Of a stretch of DNA of 64,000 bases, positions 11,801-22,023 are shown in pieces. Under the pieces are notes generated by a model that was not told the origin of the DNA, did not search any database, and worked only from the letters and a program-made list of their open reading frames with translations. The translations under genes and the position numbers were made by a program. This stretch comes from Tenodera sinensis. Taxonomy: Eukaryota > Arthropoda > Insecta > Mantodea > Mantidae. The stretch spans positions 140,988,868 through 141,052,867 of the forward strand of contig CM060964.1 in assembly GCA_030765045.1 (NCBI GenBank), read 5' to 3'. How positions within the stretch are numbered: position 1 is the first letter of the stretch; each line of letters opens with the position of its first letter.

Positions 11801-11898
11801 AATAAGTTTTCTTTCATCAAAAGCAACTGTACTTTATATTTCCAGTTTGAATGATTGTTATTATTCAGTTTCACGATGTTGCTTTTGAAGTCTGCCAT
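11707..11898 (-). pseudogene. copia gag N-terminus, truncated by deletion
   Basis: Begins MADFKSNIVKLNNNNHSNWK, the typical start of copia Gag, and stays in gag only to about codon 44 (PVPEGDT). From there the DNA continues as reverse transcriptase in another frame, so the gag-pol deletion junction lies near plus coordinate 11762. The remaining codons to 11707 are read in the wrong frame. Confidence 0.8.
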
Positions 11899-11995
11899 TT
11901 CATCACTTTAGGTTAACTGCACATCACACGAACTGGAAAATCTCTAAATCTCTTTAAGCCTTGCACTTCACTAGTATTCTTTAATTATGCCTCAC

Positions 11996-12007
11996 CTGGG
12001 CCCATAA
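11996..12007 (-). promoter_or_regulatory. Primer-binding site, initiator-Met tRNA type
   Basis: Two bases inside the 5' LTR, the minus strand reads TTATGGGCCCAG. This is complementary to the anticodon-region segment CTGGGCCCATAA of initiator methionine tRNA. Drosophila copia is known to prime from a half-tRNA of exactly this kind, so the site both confirms the superfamily and fixes the orientation. Confidence 0.8.
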
Positions 12008-12009
12008 TC

Positions 12010-12233
12010 TGTCGGTTGAGGAAATGGTGTGTATACTTTACTGGAAGCAGGCATAACATGAAAGTGGAAGTTAAACAATTTATTTTGCAGAAAACTATTA
12101 ACTCTTACATGGCTGTTGGTAGGTAAAAGAAAAGAAGAAGACAAAACAAACATACATAAGCAAAATTTTGCTAATACAACAGCATATAACTTCTCATTTG
12201 TGTAAACGTAAATTAATATCAGTTAACTCAATA
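12010..12233 (-). repeat. 5' LTR of the copia element
   Basis: Partner of the LTR at 10203-10424, with about 20 substitutions and small indels between them. Its start reads TATTGAG instead of TGTTGAG, so the terminal dinucleotide has mutated. Confidence 0.88.
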
Positions 12234-12238
12234 AAACC

Positions 12239-12703
12239 AACATTTTCAGAAAGAACAGAGAGTTCAAAAGTGTATAAAAGTTATCATGCTTGAATGCCAA
12301 TATGTTAAGGCTAATGTTATATTACAGACAAATCCTTTAACACCCATAACTAAGCTATCCTTTTTATGAGTGATATAAACATCTGATCAGAAACATTATC
12401 AAGAACCTGGTTAAATAAGTGGAGGAATGCCAGCTTAAGGATAATAATAGGTCTTTGTTTTACATTCAGAGGTCTTGCTTAGACTTAATAACCATAACTC
12501 CCTTTACTCATGTACATTACCACTAACTGCAGAGGCTAGGAAGGCCTTTATAACTCCACAGAATTTTGAGGATGAGAAATGTTTCTAAATATACTTGGGC
12601 TGAGTGAAAAGTATAATGGTTTCCCATAAAGGTAAATAAATCAAGAGCTACCTGATCATTGTGATCTTCTCCTGCTAAGTGATAAGTTGATAACAACACT
12701 ATG
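12239..12703. other. Intervening sequence without gene
   Basis: AT-rich sequence between the copia TSD and the Tigger end. Nothing recognised. Confidence 0.4.
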
Positions 12704-13079
12704 TACAGTAGAGCCGTGGTTATCCAAGCTCCAACTAACCAAGGTCCCATTTTACAAAGTGTGCTGCGCAAAGTACAAATAGAAATGGAGCAGCTAGCTC
12801 AAAGATTGGCAGATGAAACCATGTAGCTGAGTGGATCAACATAAAGGAACAACCACAGAACACCTAGGCAGACTCGAAGTAAGGTAGATATCGCTTTCTC
12901 CTTGTTTAACCACAGAGGGGCCGAGCTTACTGCATGGTTGCTATAGCAACCATGATGTCACCCACTTAAGGTTGTTTGAGGGGGAATAAAGTGAAGTAGA
13001 TGGAATTCTTTCTCGGTGCTACTTCCTGGCTGTGAAACACATGTCTATTGCTGTTTGCGTTTAGTGGAGTAATGTTTTA

Positions 13080-15389
13080 AATATGAATCCTGCTTATGAT
13101 ATAGTGTGCATTTTATTAGAAACACCTTTTCACGTTGAAAAGACAAAGATAAGAAGAAAGTTTTAAATTGTGGGTGCTCTACTGAATCTCTACAAATATG
13201 TGGCACGAAAGAAGTGAAACATTCAGGAAAATGCTACAATCTTAGTTTTTAAACAATCGTGGTTTGTGAAATTTCCATGGTTGTGCTCCTCCCCAACTCT
13301 GCAGAAATTGTTTTGTTGGATATGCTTGCTTTCTAGCAATAAAACCAAAATTTGGAATAGAGGATTTGCTGCTTTGTTGAATATAACACGTTCATTACAC
13401 AAACGCTCAGATTCGGTAGAGCATTTAAAATGCCAGGTTAATTTGAAAGCTTTTGAAAGAAATTGAAATACAATTTCAGATGTACTAAAGGAGAATTCTA
13501 GACTGTAAAACATGCAGTTTAATGAAAATGTACGTCTGAACAGGCTTTTCCTGCAGTTAGTGATTGATACAGTACTCTATTTAAGCAAGCAAGAATTAGC
13601 ATTCCACAGTCACAATGAAACAACAGGCTCAATTAATCGTGGAGGTTTTAAGGAACTGCTGAAGTTGCTGGTATCTAGGAGTCCTATAGAAATACAGAAC
13701 CAATATTCCAAGATAAAAAGTGTGTTCAGTGGCAAATCATGTAGTATACAAAATGAACTACTGGATTTCATCTTATCGTCCAATATGACATTACGTTGGA
13801 GGATGTTATTTTATTTTTTTTAAAAAAAAAGGATTGCATTTTGGAGTATATCAATGCATTTGTAAAAATTGAATTGGAAACTATTGATTTTTTTTTTCTG
13901 TCCAGATAGATGATACGACAGATATTACACGGATGTCTCAGTGTTCAGTAATAGTGAGGTATGTTAATGGTGAAGGAGCGTTTCTTAGGTTTCTATGATG
14001 TAAGTGCCGAGAGAACATCAGAAATGCTGTTTATTTTATTTGACATCTTGGAACTATTTGGCTACAAGGAGAAATTAGTAGGGCAGTGTTATGGTGGTGC
14101 AAGCGTGATGTCTGGCCATTTAAATGGACTCCAGAAAGAAAATAAGGAAAAAGCTCCTATCGCAGTATTTGTTCACTGTTTTGCATGTCTAAAGCTAGTC
14201 TTGAAACAAAGTTGCAAAAAATACAAGTGTCATACCTATATTTTTTTCTTCTATTACTGGAATTCCTACCTTTCTCTGTCACTCAGCAAAGAGGACCTAT
14301 GCAATTACTTATATATCGGGACCACACATTCCAACTATAACACCTTTCCACTGAAGCTCCAACTCAAAACTGTTGTGTGTAATTGTGGATGATTGGCAAA
14401 AGTTTAAAGAGGTTTTTGAAGCCATAGCTTTGTGTGAACAGTCTGATGATAATTCCATTCTGCTTGCCAGAGGCTTTCTGAATGAGATGAACAATTTTGA
14501 ATTTGCATTTCTGGCAGTAGGTTTCATGACATATTTTATTTGACAGATATATTGTTTGATGTTTTGCAGAAGAGGTCACTGTATGTAAACTACTGTGTAT
14601 AAAAAATAAGGACCACTTGTGAAATGTTAAGAAGCAAGATGAATGAACTGTAGATTTCAATTTGGTTTGAAAAGCCAACAAAATGGCGGATATTCGACTC
14701 GCACGAGAGTACAATTCCTTTTCTCAGGATGAGCATGTTCAAGCCTTGTATTACAAAATTGTGGATCATGTTTTCATGGAAATGAATGAAAGATTTCGTA
14801 ATTTTGAAAATTTTAATTTGTTTGCCTGGCCAATACTAGAAAATTTGAAGAATACCACACATGTTTTCCTTCAAGTGCACTTGAAAACTTGCAAAATTTC
14901 TTTGGACCTGTATTCACCAAGACACAATGTTTAAGAAATGACCTTTCTATCATGTATGCTGATGAGAAGTACAGAAATATTCCCACCGGAAATATTTTAG
15001 AAATGCTTAATGTGGATAAGGACTTCTTTATGGATACTTATAAACTGTTCTCCCTTATTCTGTCAATCTCTTCTACTACAGCATCCGTGGAATGAAGCTT
15101 TTATTGTCTAAAGTGTATAAAAGCATACCTGAGGAATGCAATGTCAGAAGAGAGACTTTCTTCTTTAGCGAAGATTTCCATTCAGAAAGAACTTCTAGTG
15201 CAATTTTATTAATAAAAACGCAGCCATTCTATGAAGACATTACCAACAAGTTTGCAGCCTTAAAGGACCAAAGGATTGATTTGGTGTACAAGAAATAGGT
15301 CAGTACAATTATTAAAATTTTTATAAATATAGGTATCCTTTTCTTTCTCACTAACTCTTCCCTGATTTCCCAGCCACGAGCCGCCACTG
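13080..15389 (+). pseudogene. ZMYM1-type hAT transposase, decayed (hAT-A)
   Basis: A plus-strand series of frames follows the DUF4371/ZMYM1-like hAT layout. A TTF-type zinc-finger part lies at about 13250-13465 (WLCSSPTLQKLFCWICLL). The block at 13512-13830 has LYLSKQELAFHSHNETTGS and EIQNQYSKIKS. QIDDTTDIT lies at about 13903. GQCYGGASVMSGHLNGLQ at about 14085 has Gly where related copies have the catalytic Asp. The C-terminal end at 15200-15298 has KFAALKDQRIDLVYKK. At least five frame breaks are present. The right TIR reads GAGCCGCCACTG ending at 15389, matching the hAT at 28.7 kb; the left TIR was not found. It interrupts a Tigger transposase, whose C-terminal frame resumes directly after 15389. 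Confidence 0.75.
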
Positions 15390-15392
15390 CAA

Positions 15393-15600
15393 TGATGACA
15401 TTGAAATAGAGAATGAGAAAATCAGCCACAGTGAAGGATGTAAATTGATAGGAAAGACCATCGAGTAGCTAGATCAACAGTTAGAGATAACTTCAACTAA
15501 CCTTCTACTCTTACAACAATTACATGAAATGTCAGCAAAGAAACAAGTGACTTCCGTTAAACAGAAAACTCTTTCGAATTTCTTAAAGAAATTACTTTTT
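15393..15600 (+). pseudogene. Tigger/Jerky transposase C-terminal tail
   Basis: Immediately right of hAT-A, one frame reads NDDIEIENEKISHSEG, then LLLLQQLHEMSAKKQ and LSNFLKK. This matches the tail of Tigger-type transposases, which end in a basic stretch after an acidic region. There is one stop (TAG near 15466). The rest of the protein upstream of the hAT is not readable. Confidence 0.5.
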
Positions 15601-15879
15601 TTTGACTGGAACATATACACACTATATGTATGTATCATAGTTTCTTTTTATTCAGTACTTTTGTTTTATTTTTATTTGCATGTCGGGGAACTGTGCCTAA
15701 TGTGGAAAATGTTCCAAATATGGGGAGTGGTGGAATATGTGGTAAGGAGGTGCTGCAGCTGTGATAAATGATACTTAAAGTGACATGTGTGAAAGTGTTG
15801 TAGTCGTAAATTCTAACACAGGATCCTTACCTTTTATGTGTCAATGTATTTGTACGTATCCCAGAAGTCTTTCAGTCCT

Positions 15880-16340
15880 CTCACACATATTCAGATTCAG
15901 CTTTATTCACCAATTGTAATAGTTTTACAAGGTTTGTCATATAAAAAAAGTTATAACATTATTTACAATATAACAAATTATTTACACTGTAACCATTTAC
16001 CCTATAACAAATTACAACAAATGTTATGAGGAAAGGTACTGTTTTCTATATATACAATTTTATTTCCTTAATCCAGTAAGGTAAGTGATTGTATAATTCT
16101 TTTGCATTGGTTTCAATACATCTGTTTCATCATCATTTAAGAAAGGGAAGCTTTATTAATGAACTGAATATTGTAATAGAATTAGTTTTATTTGGGCTTT
16201 CATCCCATGTCTTATTTAATTTGTGGATATTTTCACAAAAGAGAAATAAATGTTTACAAACTAAGACTAGTCTGATCCTAATATGTGGAAGTTGTGTTAA
16301 GTCGAATATGAGGCTCCCTATATTAGGAACACCATTTCTT
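15880..16340 (-). pseudogene. Possible LINE 3' fragment
   Basis: The minus-strand sequence ends AATAAAGCTGAATCTGAAT, a LINE-like polyadenylation and short-repeat tail. Upstream frames give KELYNHLPYWIKEIKLY, which resembles the last part of some LINE polyproteins. No reverse transcriptase motif remains, so the call is tentative. Confidence 0.35.
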
Positions 16341-17245
16341 CCCGGTGTAGAATGTATTTTGAATGGCTCAGAAAATTAATAAAAGTATGGTTATGTATTA
16401 TCAGATTAGGACCAGCTCTCTACAAATGCTAAAGATTGAGGAAAATATGAGGAACAAGAAGGAAGCTGAATGAAGAAAGTCATGAGTGCCTAAAAAGAAA
16501 ACACAGAGAAAAAGAACTTGGTAAAGGAGGAAATTCTGTGGAAAATGTCCCAAGTAATCTTTACAGGGTGGCTGGTAACAAGGCAATTTCTATTTGTAAC
16601 TGATACTTCTGATTCCAAGAAGAACACCGTTCAGCTTGAAGATTCAGATAAACATTTGTCAGAAGATGAGGAAAATCTCCTGTTCTGTGCTAGACGATCT
16701 TCAGAAGATGAAAGTGAAAACTGGATTCATTTCTGCAAATGCTTCAAATGAAGACACTCACTTTATGTAGGCTTATATACAAGTTGTTTATTTTTTATTG
16801 GTGTAAATGATTTGATCACACAAACCTTCAATTTCTCTATAACATAGAATTTTTAAGTTTCTATTTTTATATCAGTTACTCAAATTTGATATTGAAGGTC
16901 AATGACTGTGCTATTCAAAGGATTAATTATATATTACTTATATTAAAATTACCTTTCAAACCTAGATAACAAACCACCTTCACAAATTTATATTATTTGT
17001 TTATTCCTAACATCTCCCCATAATAGGTACACAGTATCCTAATATGGGGAGAATGCTACTGTTTTCAAAAACCTGCTACAATTATGTTACCCTGATAAGT
17101 ATTGCACCAAAAGTCCTTACAGCAAATAAGGTTCTTATAAGATGCATGAAGTTGTTTTCCAAGTTAAAACCATTGTTTGATATTTTGCAGCTCTATAATT
17201 AAATTAATAACAAATTACTCCCAATATTAGGATCAGTTTCCCTAC
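16270..17245 (+). mobile_element. Possible pogo-type fragment with repeated CCTAATAT termini
   Basis: CTGATCCTAATAT occurs at about 16271 and inverted at about 17221-17233. Related subterminal copies lie near 16316 and 17028. Between them a plus-strand frame (16518-16751) contains an acidic stretch and SEDEENLLFCARR...WIHFCKCF, similar to the cysteine-rich C-terminal finger of some pogo transposases. The ends do not show a clean TSD. Confidence 0.35.
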
Positions 17246-17435
17246 ATAATTTTTTTCATTTGATAATAGAGAAGATGCCTTTTTTTCACATATGTGACCA
17301 TATTTTCATTAATTTCACCAGTTTGCCATATGTTTGCCTCCTCTCGAGTTTTGACAGAGTCCATGTTATCCGAATTTTATATTATCCGTGGTACTGTTGG
17401 TCCTTCTTACCTTGGATAATTGGGGCTCTTCTGTA

Positions 17436-17875
17436 TATATAAAATGTTTGACTTAATTGACTTAAAAAAATGGTGCATGTGTAATTAGTAGGTATGAACA
17501 ACTACAGGACTCTGGAACACAGGTATATTCTAAGGATGTCAGTGTATTGGACAATCAAGTCAATCATACAAGCCTTAATAATCACTCTTTCCATGAGCTC
17601 ACGAGAAACAAAGGTATGATCACTTGAAATTTCAAATAGAATTACTTAAAACACTGGAAATGTTAAAGCAACCATAACATGCTGAGAAATATTTAATTTG
17701 ACATAAACTGAATCTTCTAATGAGCTTTATGATTATCCTACAAAGATTTATAAAATAAATGATGTCCAAATTATAAGGAGTGAAGAGATTTTAACAGGCT
17801 ATTCATAGAAAACCCAATGCCTGATTTAAGCAAGGAGTGTATTCATTTGGATTTATTACTGAGTCTATTTTTAAC
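17436..17875. other. Intervening AT-rich sequence
   Basis: No gene or element end recognised between the Tigger right end and the Penelope fragment. Confidence 0.35.
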
Positions 17876-18300
17876 ACATCACTTAGTATATTTAGGAATG
17901 GATTGGTTAATATCCCTATGACCATCAGTTACACAAAATAATAGATATAGCTAAAGAAAATGGATTCTAAACTGAGACAATAAGTACATAAGAAAATAAA
18001 CAAAGCCATGAATAGAAGGAGCATAAAAGAGATCAGCACACTCATTCCAAATGAAAAAGACAAGATTTTCAGGAAACTCACATACCACCCATTAGATTTC
18101 CACAAATCCCAGAGGGACTTCAAATAGCACATCACTTTTGTTCCAGAAAACATTTATTCCCTTAAGAACTCAGTTCGCCTGAGGATGACACACAAATGTG
18201 TCGAAACGATCGTTGTGTGAAATATTGAGTGTGACTCAATTTGTTGAAGTGAAGTGTCTCTAATTACTTTGTGTTATTTGTGGATATAAACAATAATGTT
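17876..18300 (+). pseudogene. Penelope-like element 3' fragment
   Basis: The plus-strand frame contains IDIAKENGF, RSIKEISTLIPNEKDK and FRKLTYHPLD with several stops. This matches the region between reverse transcriptase and GIY-YIG endonuclease in Penelope-like elements. It is followed at 18179 by a hammerhead-like motif as expected for the terminal repeat. A related tail sequence (GAAGTGTGAGTCTC then TTACTTTGTATTACTTG) recurs at 19252-19292. Confidence 0.55.
18165..18235 (+). ncRNA. Hammerhead-ribozyme-like motif of a Penelope element
   Basis: CUGAGGA (18179-18185), one extra U, stem II GACACA/UGUGUC (187-192 with 197-202 of this block) capped by CAAA, then GAAA (18203-18206), then ACG-AU-CGU forming a very short helix III and a U before the presumed cleavage point. 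A weak stem I is possible between CAGUUCGC upstream and GUGUGAA downstream. Of the copies in the window this has the best-preserved core. The extra base after CUGANGA is shared by all three copies. Function is inferred only. Confidence 0.5.
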
Positions 18301-18408
18301 TGTTTGTTCTCTATGACAAATTCTTGCAAGATCAGGCTAATGATGGAGTGCTCTAGGCTTTCAATTACTAGCTCTATCATTATCTTCAGAGAATACCTTG
18401 TAATATTT

Positions 18409-18749
18409 CTAGATAGATATTATAATCAGTGCATATGAGCTGCCGGTTAGCCTATGGAGGTCTATGAGTAGGAGTACAGGAGTATATAGTGGAGAACAAT
18501 AACAGGCATGTTGAGTTTTAGACATTTTGCTGGTGGGTGTAAATAGCACAGGCTGGGACAAGCTCCATATGAGAGTACAGGAGGGTACTGCAATTTCTGA
18601 TTGATTAAATTTGTATTCCAACTGCTTTCTTATGTCAAAAAAGGCACTTCATCCCACCCAAAAGTGTGATATGAGATTTTGCAAAAAAGTTTACTTTGAG
18701 ATCCATTGAATCCAAGAAAAAAGAAGACTTTTGGAAAAATTTGCATGTT

Positions 18750-18752
<3 letters not shown>
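18409..18752. other. Unassigned stretch
   Basis: Mixed sequence with short frames; no motif recognised. Confidence 0.3.
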
Positions 18753-18753
<1 letters not shown>

Positions 18754-18833
<80 letters not shown>

Positions 18834-18884
18834 CGTGCGTGCGTGTGTGCATGCGTGTGTGCGTGTGTGTGTGTGTGTGTGTGT
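18754..18884. repeat. (TG)n microsatellite
   Basis: About 130 bp of TG repeats, with a GC-interrupted middle (GCGCGCG, GTGCGTGCG, ATGCG) near 18821-18861. It yields artefactual Cys/Val frames on the plus strand and His/Thr frames on the minus strand. Confidence 0.95.
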
Positions 18885-18949
18885 TTTTTCCCTGTTTCTG
18901 TTTATCTGTTTGTACACCACATATCTACAAATAAAATTGTATGAGTACC

Positions 18950-19360
18950 ACATTTCATTTAATTTTAATTTAAAAGGTTAAAATTAGCTATGGTGTACTT
19001 TATGACAGTAATGTACACTTGTTATTTGGATTAATTCCTGAGTCAATTTTGTAACACTACATCACTTACTCCATTTAGAAAACATGCTTCCTATCATTCG
19101 TTCTTGGTCGACTGCTGGCTAACTGCTTTGCATTAGTATGTTGTTTCGTGACACCTCATAATTGAAAACTGTGGTTCCTGTTCTTCCAAAGTAAATATTT
19201 TCTCAAACTATAAGTGTTGCTTTTCCTGAAATGCTTTTCAATTTATTGAATTGAAGTGTGAGTCTCTCATTACTTTGTATTACTTGTGGATAAATTTGCT
19301 TCACTGTTAATAGCTTCAGGTGTGTACATTTAAATTATTGTTTATATGTTTACTGCATTT
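18950..19360. other. AT-rich sequence with repeated Penelope-tail motif
   Basis: Contains a second copy of the Penelope tail sequence at about 19252-19300. No gene. Confidence 0.35.
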
Positions 19361-19739
19361 TCTCATCACCAGGGTTAGGATTTTTAGGAGCAAATTTAAG
19401 ATGAAAAAAGGAAGGGTAAAGGTGCTCAAATAAGGTAAAAAATGGGAAAAAAAAAGGTGCTGGTTTATTCAACTAATTCAAAAGCTTCTCTTTCCTCTAT
19501 TCTAATGCATTGAATTACAAACAAGTACATCAAATTATCACTCATCAAAAGAAGGAAAACACATGAAGCTGCTATACTTCAAGACATTAAACGTCTCTAC
19601 ATTTTTAAAAGTAAGTCTGTTTCTATTAGAAGATAGAATGTTTCTGTAGATGCTAAAGCTTGTTTCGACATCCACAGAAACCAGTGGGGTAAGTCTTGTA
19701 TTCATTCAGAATGGCAATTCTTCAGATGTGGCGAAATCC

Positions 19740-21273
19740 TCAATGTCTGGATTCTTCTGGACTAAACTCAAGTTTGTCTTTGGCAAAGCCATCTAACTTC
19801 TCCCTCACAGAAGTAAAAATATCCCACTCTTTATCTTTTTCCAAACCTTGTTCTTCTAATAGTTTAATAGCTGCAGTCAGGTAATTGTAACTATGGACAC
19901 AATATAGTTCTGTCTGCAAATTATGTATTTCCTCCGGTAACAGAAGTTGTTGTGCCTTGGAAATTGCACCTGCGTCGGCTGGATCCAAAGAAAGCACCAA
20001 GTCTAACCTTGTCAAAATTCTCACACAGCATAGCAGCACACTCGATCCAAGATCCCCAGTGAGTAATGACTGGGAAATTTGGAAGGGATAGGCCAGTGGT
20101 TTCCTTGTAAACCACAACACGATTCAGAGCTAACAGCAGAATCTTCTTCAGGGCAGAGACGAACTGATTTGCAATGTCGTATTTGTTCCTTATGGGTTCA
20201 CAAACCTGTGAAGGGCATGAACCAAGCATGTCCCATGCTTCAACTTAGGAAATAAAGGCTTCAGTTGGTTAACAGCTGAAACCATGTCTGGAGCCTGGTC
20301 CGTAACCATAAGAAGAAGTTTTTCAATCTTGATACCAGCAGGCCAGAGTTTTTGACAAAAGTCCACAATTGATTGCAGTACTGTACTGGCATTGGCTTTC
20401 TTCAGCTCATTTGTTTTTAACAACATGGGTTTAACTTTCTCTCCTGCTAAGGGAAAAACTAAAATGTTCAAAACAGATCGTTCCATTGAGTCTGTTTCAT
20501 CCCCAATAATTCCCACATCATAATCAGACACTTCCTCCTTGATTCTTTGTATGGTTTTCCAGTAAACAGGCTCCATGTAGTTTTTTCTCAAAGTATTCTC
20601 ATTCGGCATTGACATCTTTGTGTATTTTTCGAGAAATCCCTTGATGGTTTGATGGTTCACCTTATTGAGAGGAATTCCTGCTTGTGTAAGAGCTGCACAC
20701 AACTCAATGTTGATTTCCTTAAAATTTTGGCTTTTTGAAGAACTGTGTTGAAACACATTTTGTAACAGAGTCTGCCATGATTTGTTTCACTGAAGGGTCT
20801 TGTTCATTTGATGCTTAGAACTGGAAATGTGCTGTTTGATGCAATTTCACTGGCTGTTGTTGTTTGTAGTGTTTAACGCCCGCTTTTACTACTACAGCAC
20901 CACAGGAGGTGACACCGATGATACATGGAATGAAGATGGAGCACCAGTGGAATGAGATGGCAGGGGAAACCGGAGCACCCGAAGAAAACCCACCCTGATG
21001 CCGCTTCGTCCACCATGAATACCACATGCCTGAGATCGAACCTGGGCCGCCTAGGTGGTAGGCGAGCGTGCTAACCGCTCGGCCACGGCACCCCCAATTT
21101 TGCTGGTGTTTCTCTTCTAACGAAATTCCTGAATTGCAAATAGTACATCGAATAACAGTTCCATCTGTGTCTATGAAATCTTGTTTGAATTCCTGAGCCA
21201 GAACAATAAGTTGAGCACTGGACACCTTTAGTATGGTAAAATCTAGTAATACACTCATTTTGTAATGTAACAA
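19740..21273 (-). pseudogene. DUF659/CGGBP1-like hAT transposase, broken
   Basis: The N-terminal part (21273 to about 21105) has a zinc-finger-like CTICNSGISLEEKH, then the SINE-2 insertion. After the SINE, the main frame (20756-20190) reads QAGIPLNKVNHQTIKGFL, IGDETDSMERSVL with the first acidic residue, and MVTDQAPDM and LVHALHRF. A frameshift leads to 20229-19921 with PVITHWGSWIECAAML, and another to a final piece (20120-19740) with SYNYLTAAIKLLEEQG. The order of blocks matches the hAT-G copy at 61 kb. CGGBP1 itself is a domesticated relative of this family. The catalytic residues that can be placed are present, but the frame is broken at least three times. Confidence 0.8.
20854..21094 (-). 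repeat. SINE-2 copy in the hAT-H transposase
   Basis: A tRNA-like head on the minus strand (A box near GGCCGAGCGGTTAGCACG, B box near GGTTCGATCTCAGG) is followed by a body with GGGTTTTCTTCGGGTGCTCC and an end GGGCGTTAAACACTAC plus AAC units. Flanks CAATTTCACTGG (20842-20853) and CAATTTTGCTGG (21095-21106) match 10 of 12, an aged TSD. It splits the transposase right after the zinc-finger-like segment. Confidence 0.85.
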
Positions 21274-22023
21274 AGGACTAACACCAGTTCTCTTGCTAAC
21301 TCAATGTGACTGCTACACAACTCATTCACTTTCTGTTAACACTTTTATATAACACCGCGAAAATTACCAGAATGTTCTCATTCATGCTGGAACTGCAGTC
21401 TCAGCGAGTTCTAGTAGCTTTGAGCAGAATCCAGAGTCAATTCCTGGAACTACATGTGTACAATTACTGCTGTCTCTGTGTGACCTTGGAATCCGCACAA
21501 ACAGATGACCTCTGCCACAGTAACAGACTCACATTCACAAACAGTAGGTGAAATTAAAAGGATAGAATGATATACAATGAGAATGAGTCATTGTCAGTTG
21601 GAATATTACAGGCTGCTTTATAGCGGTAAAGCGAGAGAAAGAGGATTTGTCGTACACAATTATTTCCGATTGTTGTAGGTGAGCCTTCAACTCCTGCACA
21701 GTGTTTACTGAAAGAGTTAGGCTTACTCTTCACATGTTCACAGCAAGCTGTGGAGATGCTAACTAAAAGTTAAATATTTTATATTGATTAAAATCATATA
21801 GAGTAAAATGGAAGCAAACTTAAAAGAAAAAAAGGGGAAAAGGGGATTATGAGCATGGTTGGGGAAAAAAGGATAAAGGTACCCCAAAAGGGGAAAAGGT
21901 GCATGAAATAATGCCTCTTTTGGCAACTAGAAACAAAACTTCAAACTGTGGTATCTTTCCAAAGAAACTAAATTTACCCTAAGAAAAAGGTGTGCACCTA
22001 AAAATCCTAATCCTGCTCATCAC

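Larger units (their letters stand above)
10203..12233 (-). mobile_element. Ty1/copia LTR retrotransposon, internally deleted, 5-bp TSD
   Basis: Two direct LTR-like repeats (10203-10424 and 12010-12233, roughly 90 percent identical by eye, TG...CA type on the minus strand) flank gag and pol remnants in minus orientation. The host pentamer AAACC is found immediately outside both ends (10198-10202 and 12234-12238). The whole element is only 2,031 bp against about 5 kb for an intact copia, because the region from gag through protease and integrase is deleted. Confidence 0.92.
12706..17433 (+). mobile_element. Tigger/pogo-like DNA transposon relic with nested insertions
   Basis: The left end reads TA then CAGTAGAGCCGTGGTTATCC. 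The right end, reversed, reads TA then CAGAAGAGCCCCAATTATCC. TIRs rich in TTATCC and a TA target are characteristic of pogo/Tigger (Jerky-like) elements. Internal support: a plus-strand piece at 15393-15600 has the Tigger-type C-terminal tail (ISHSEG, LLLLQQLHEMSAKKQ, LSNFLKK). The body is interrupted by a hAT (13080-15389) and shorter fragments. Most of the transposase, including the catalytic region, was not found. Confidence 0.55.
19370..22015 (-). mobile_element. hAT transposon, CGGBP1-like group (hAT-H), perfect 8-bp TSD
   Basis: The left end is CAGGGTTAGGATTTTTAGG and the right end, reversed, CAGGATTAGGATTTTTAGG. The octamer CTCATCAC lies directly outside both ends (19362-19369 and 22016-22023). 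The transposase is on the minus strand between 21273 and 19740. The element is interrupted by a SINE-2 copy. Length is 2,646 bp with the SINE, about 2.4 kb without. Confidence 0.9.

Noticed and set aside
12800..12960. Left TIR of hAT-A at CAGAGGGGCCGAGC
   Set aside because: Does not match the right TIR well enough and the expected CAATGATG target copy is not next to it.
18630..18981. Cys/Val-rich and His/Thr-rich frames
   Set aside because: TG microsatellite translated in different frames.
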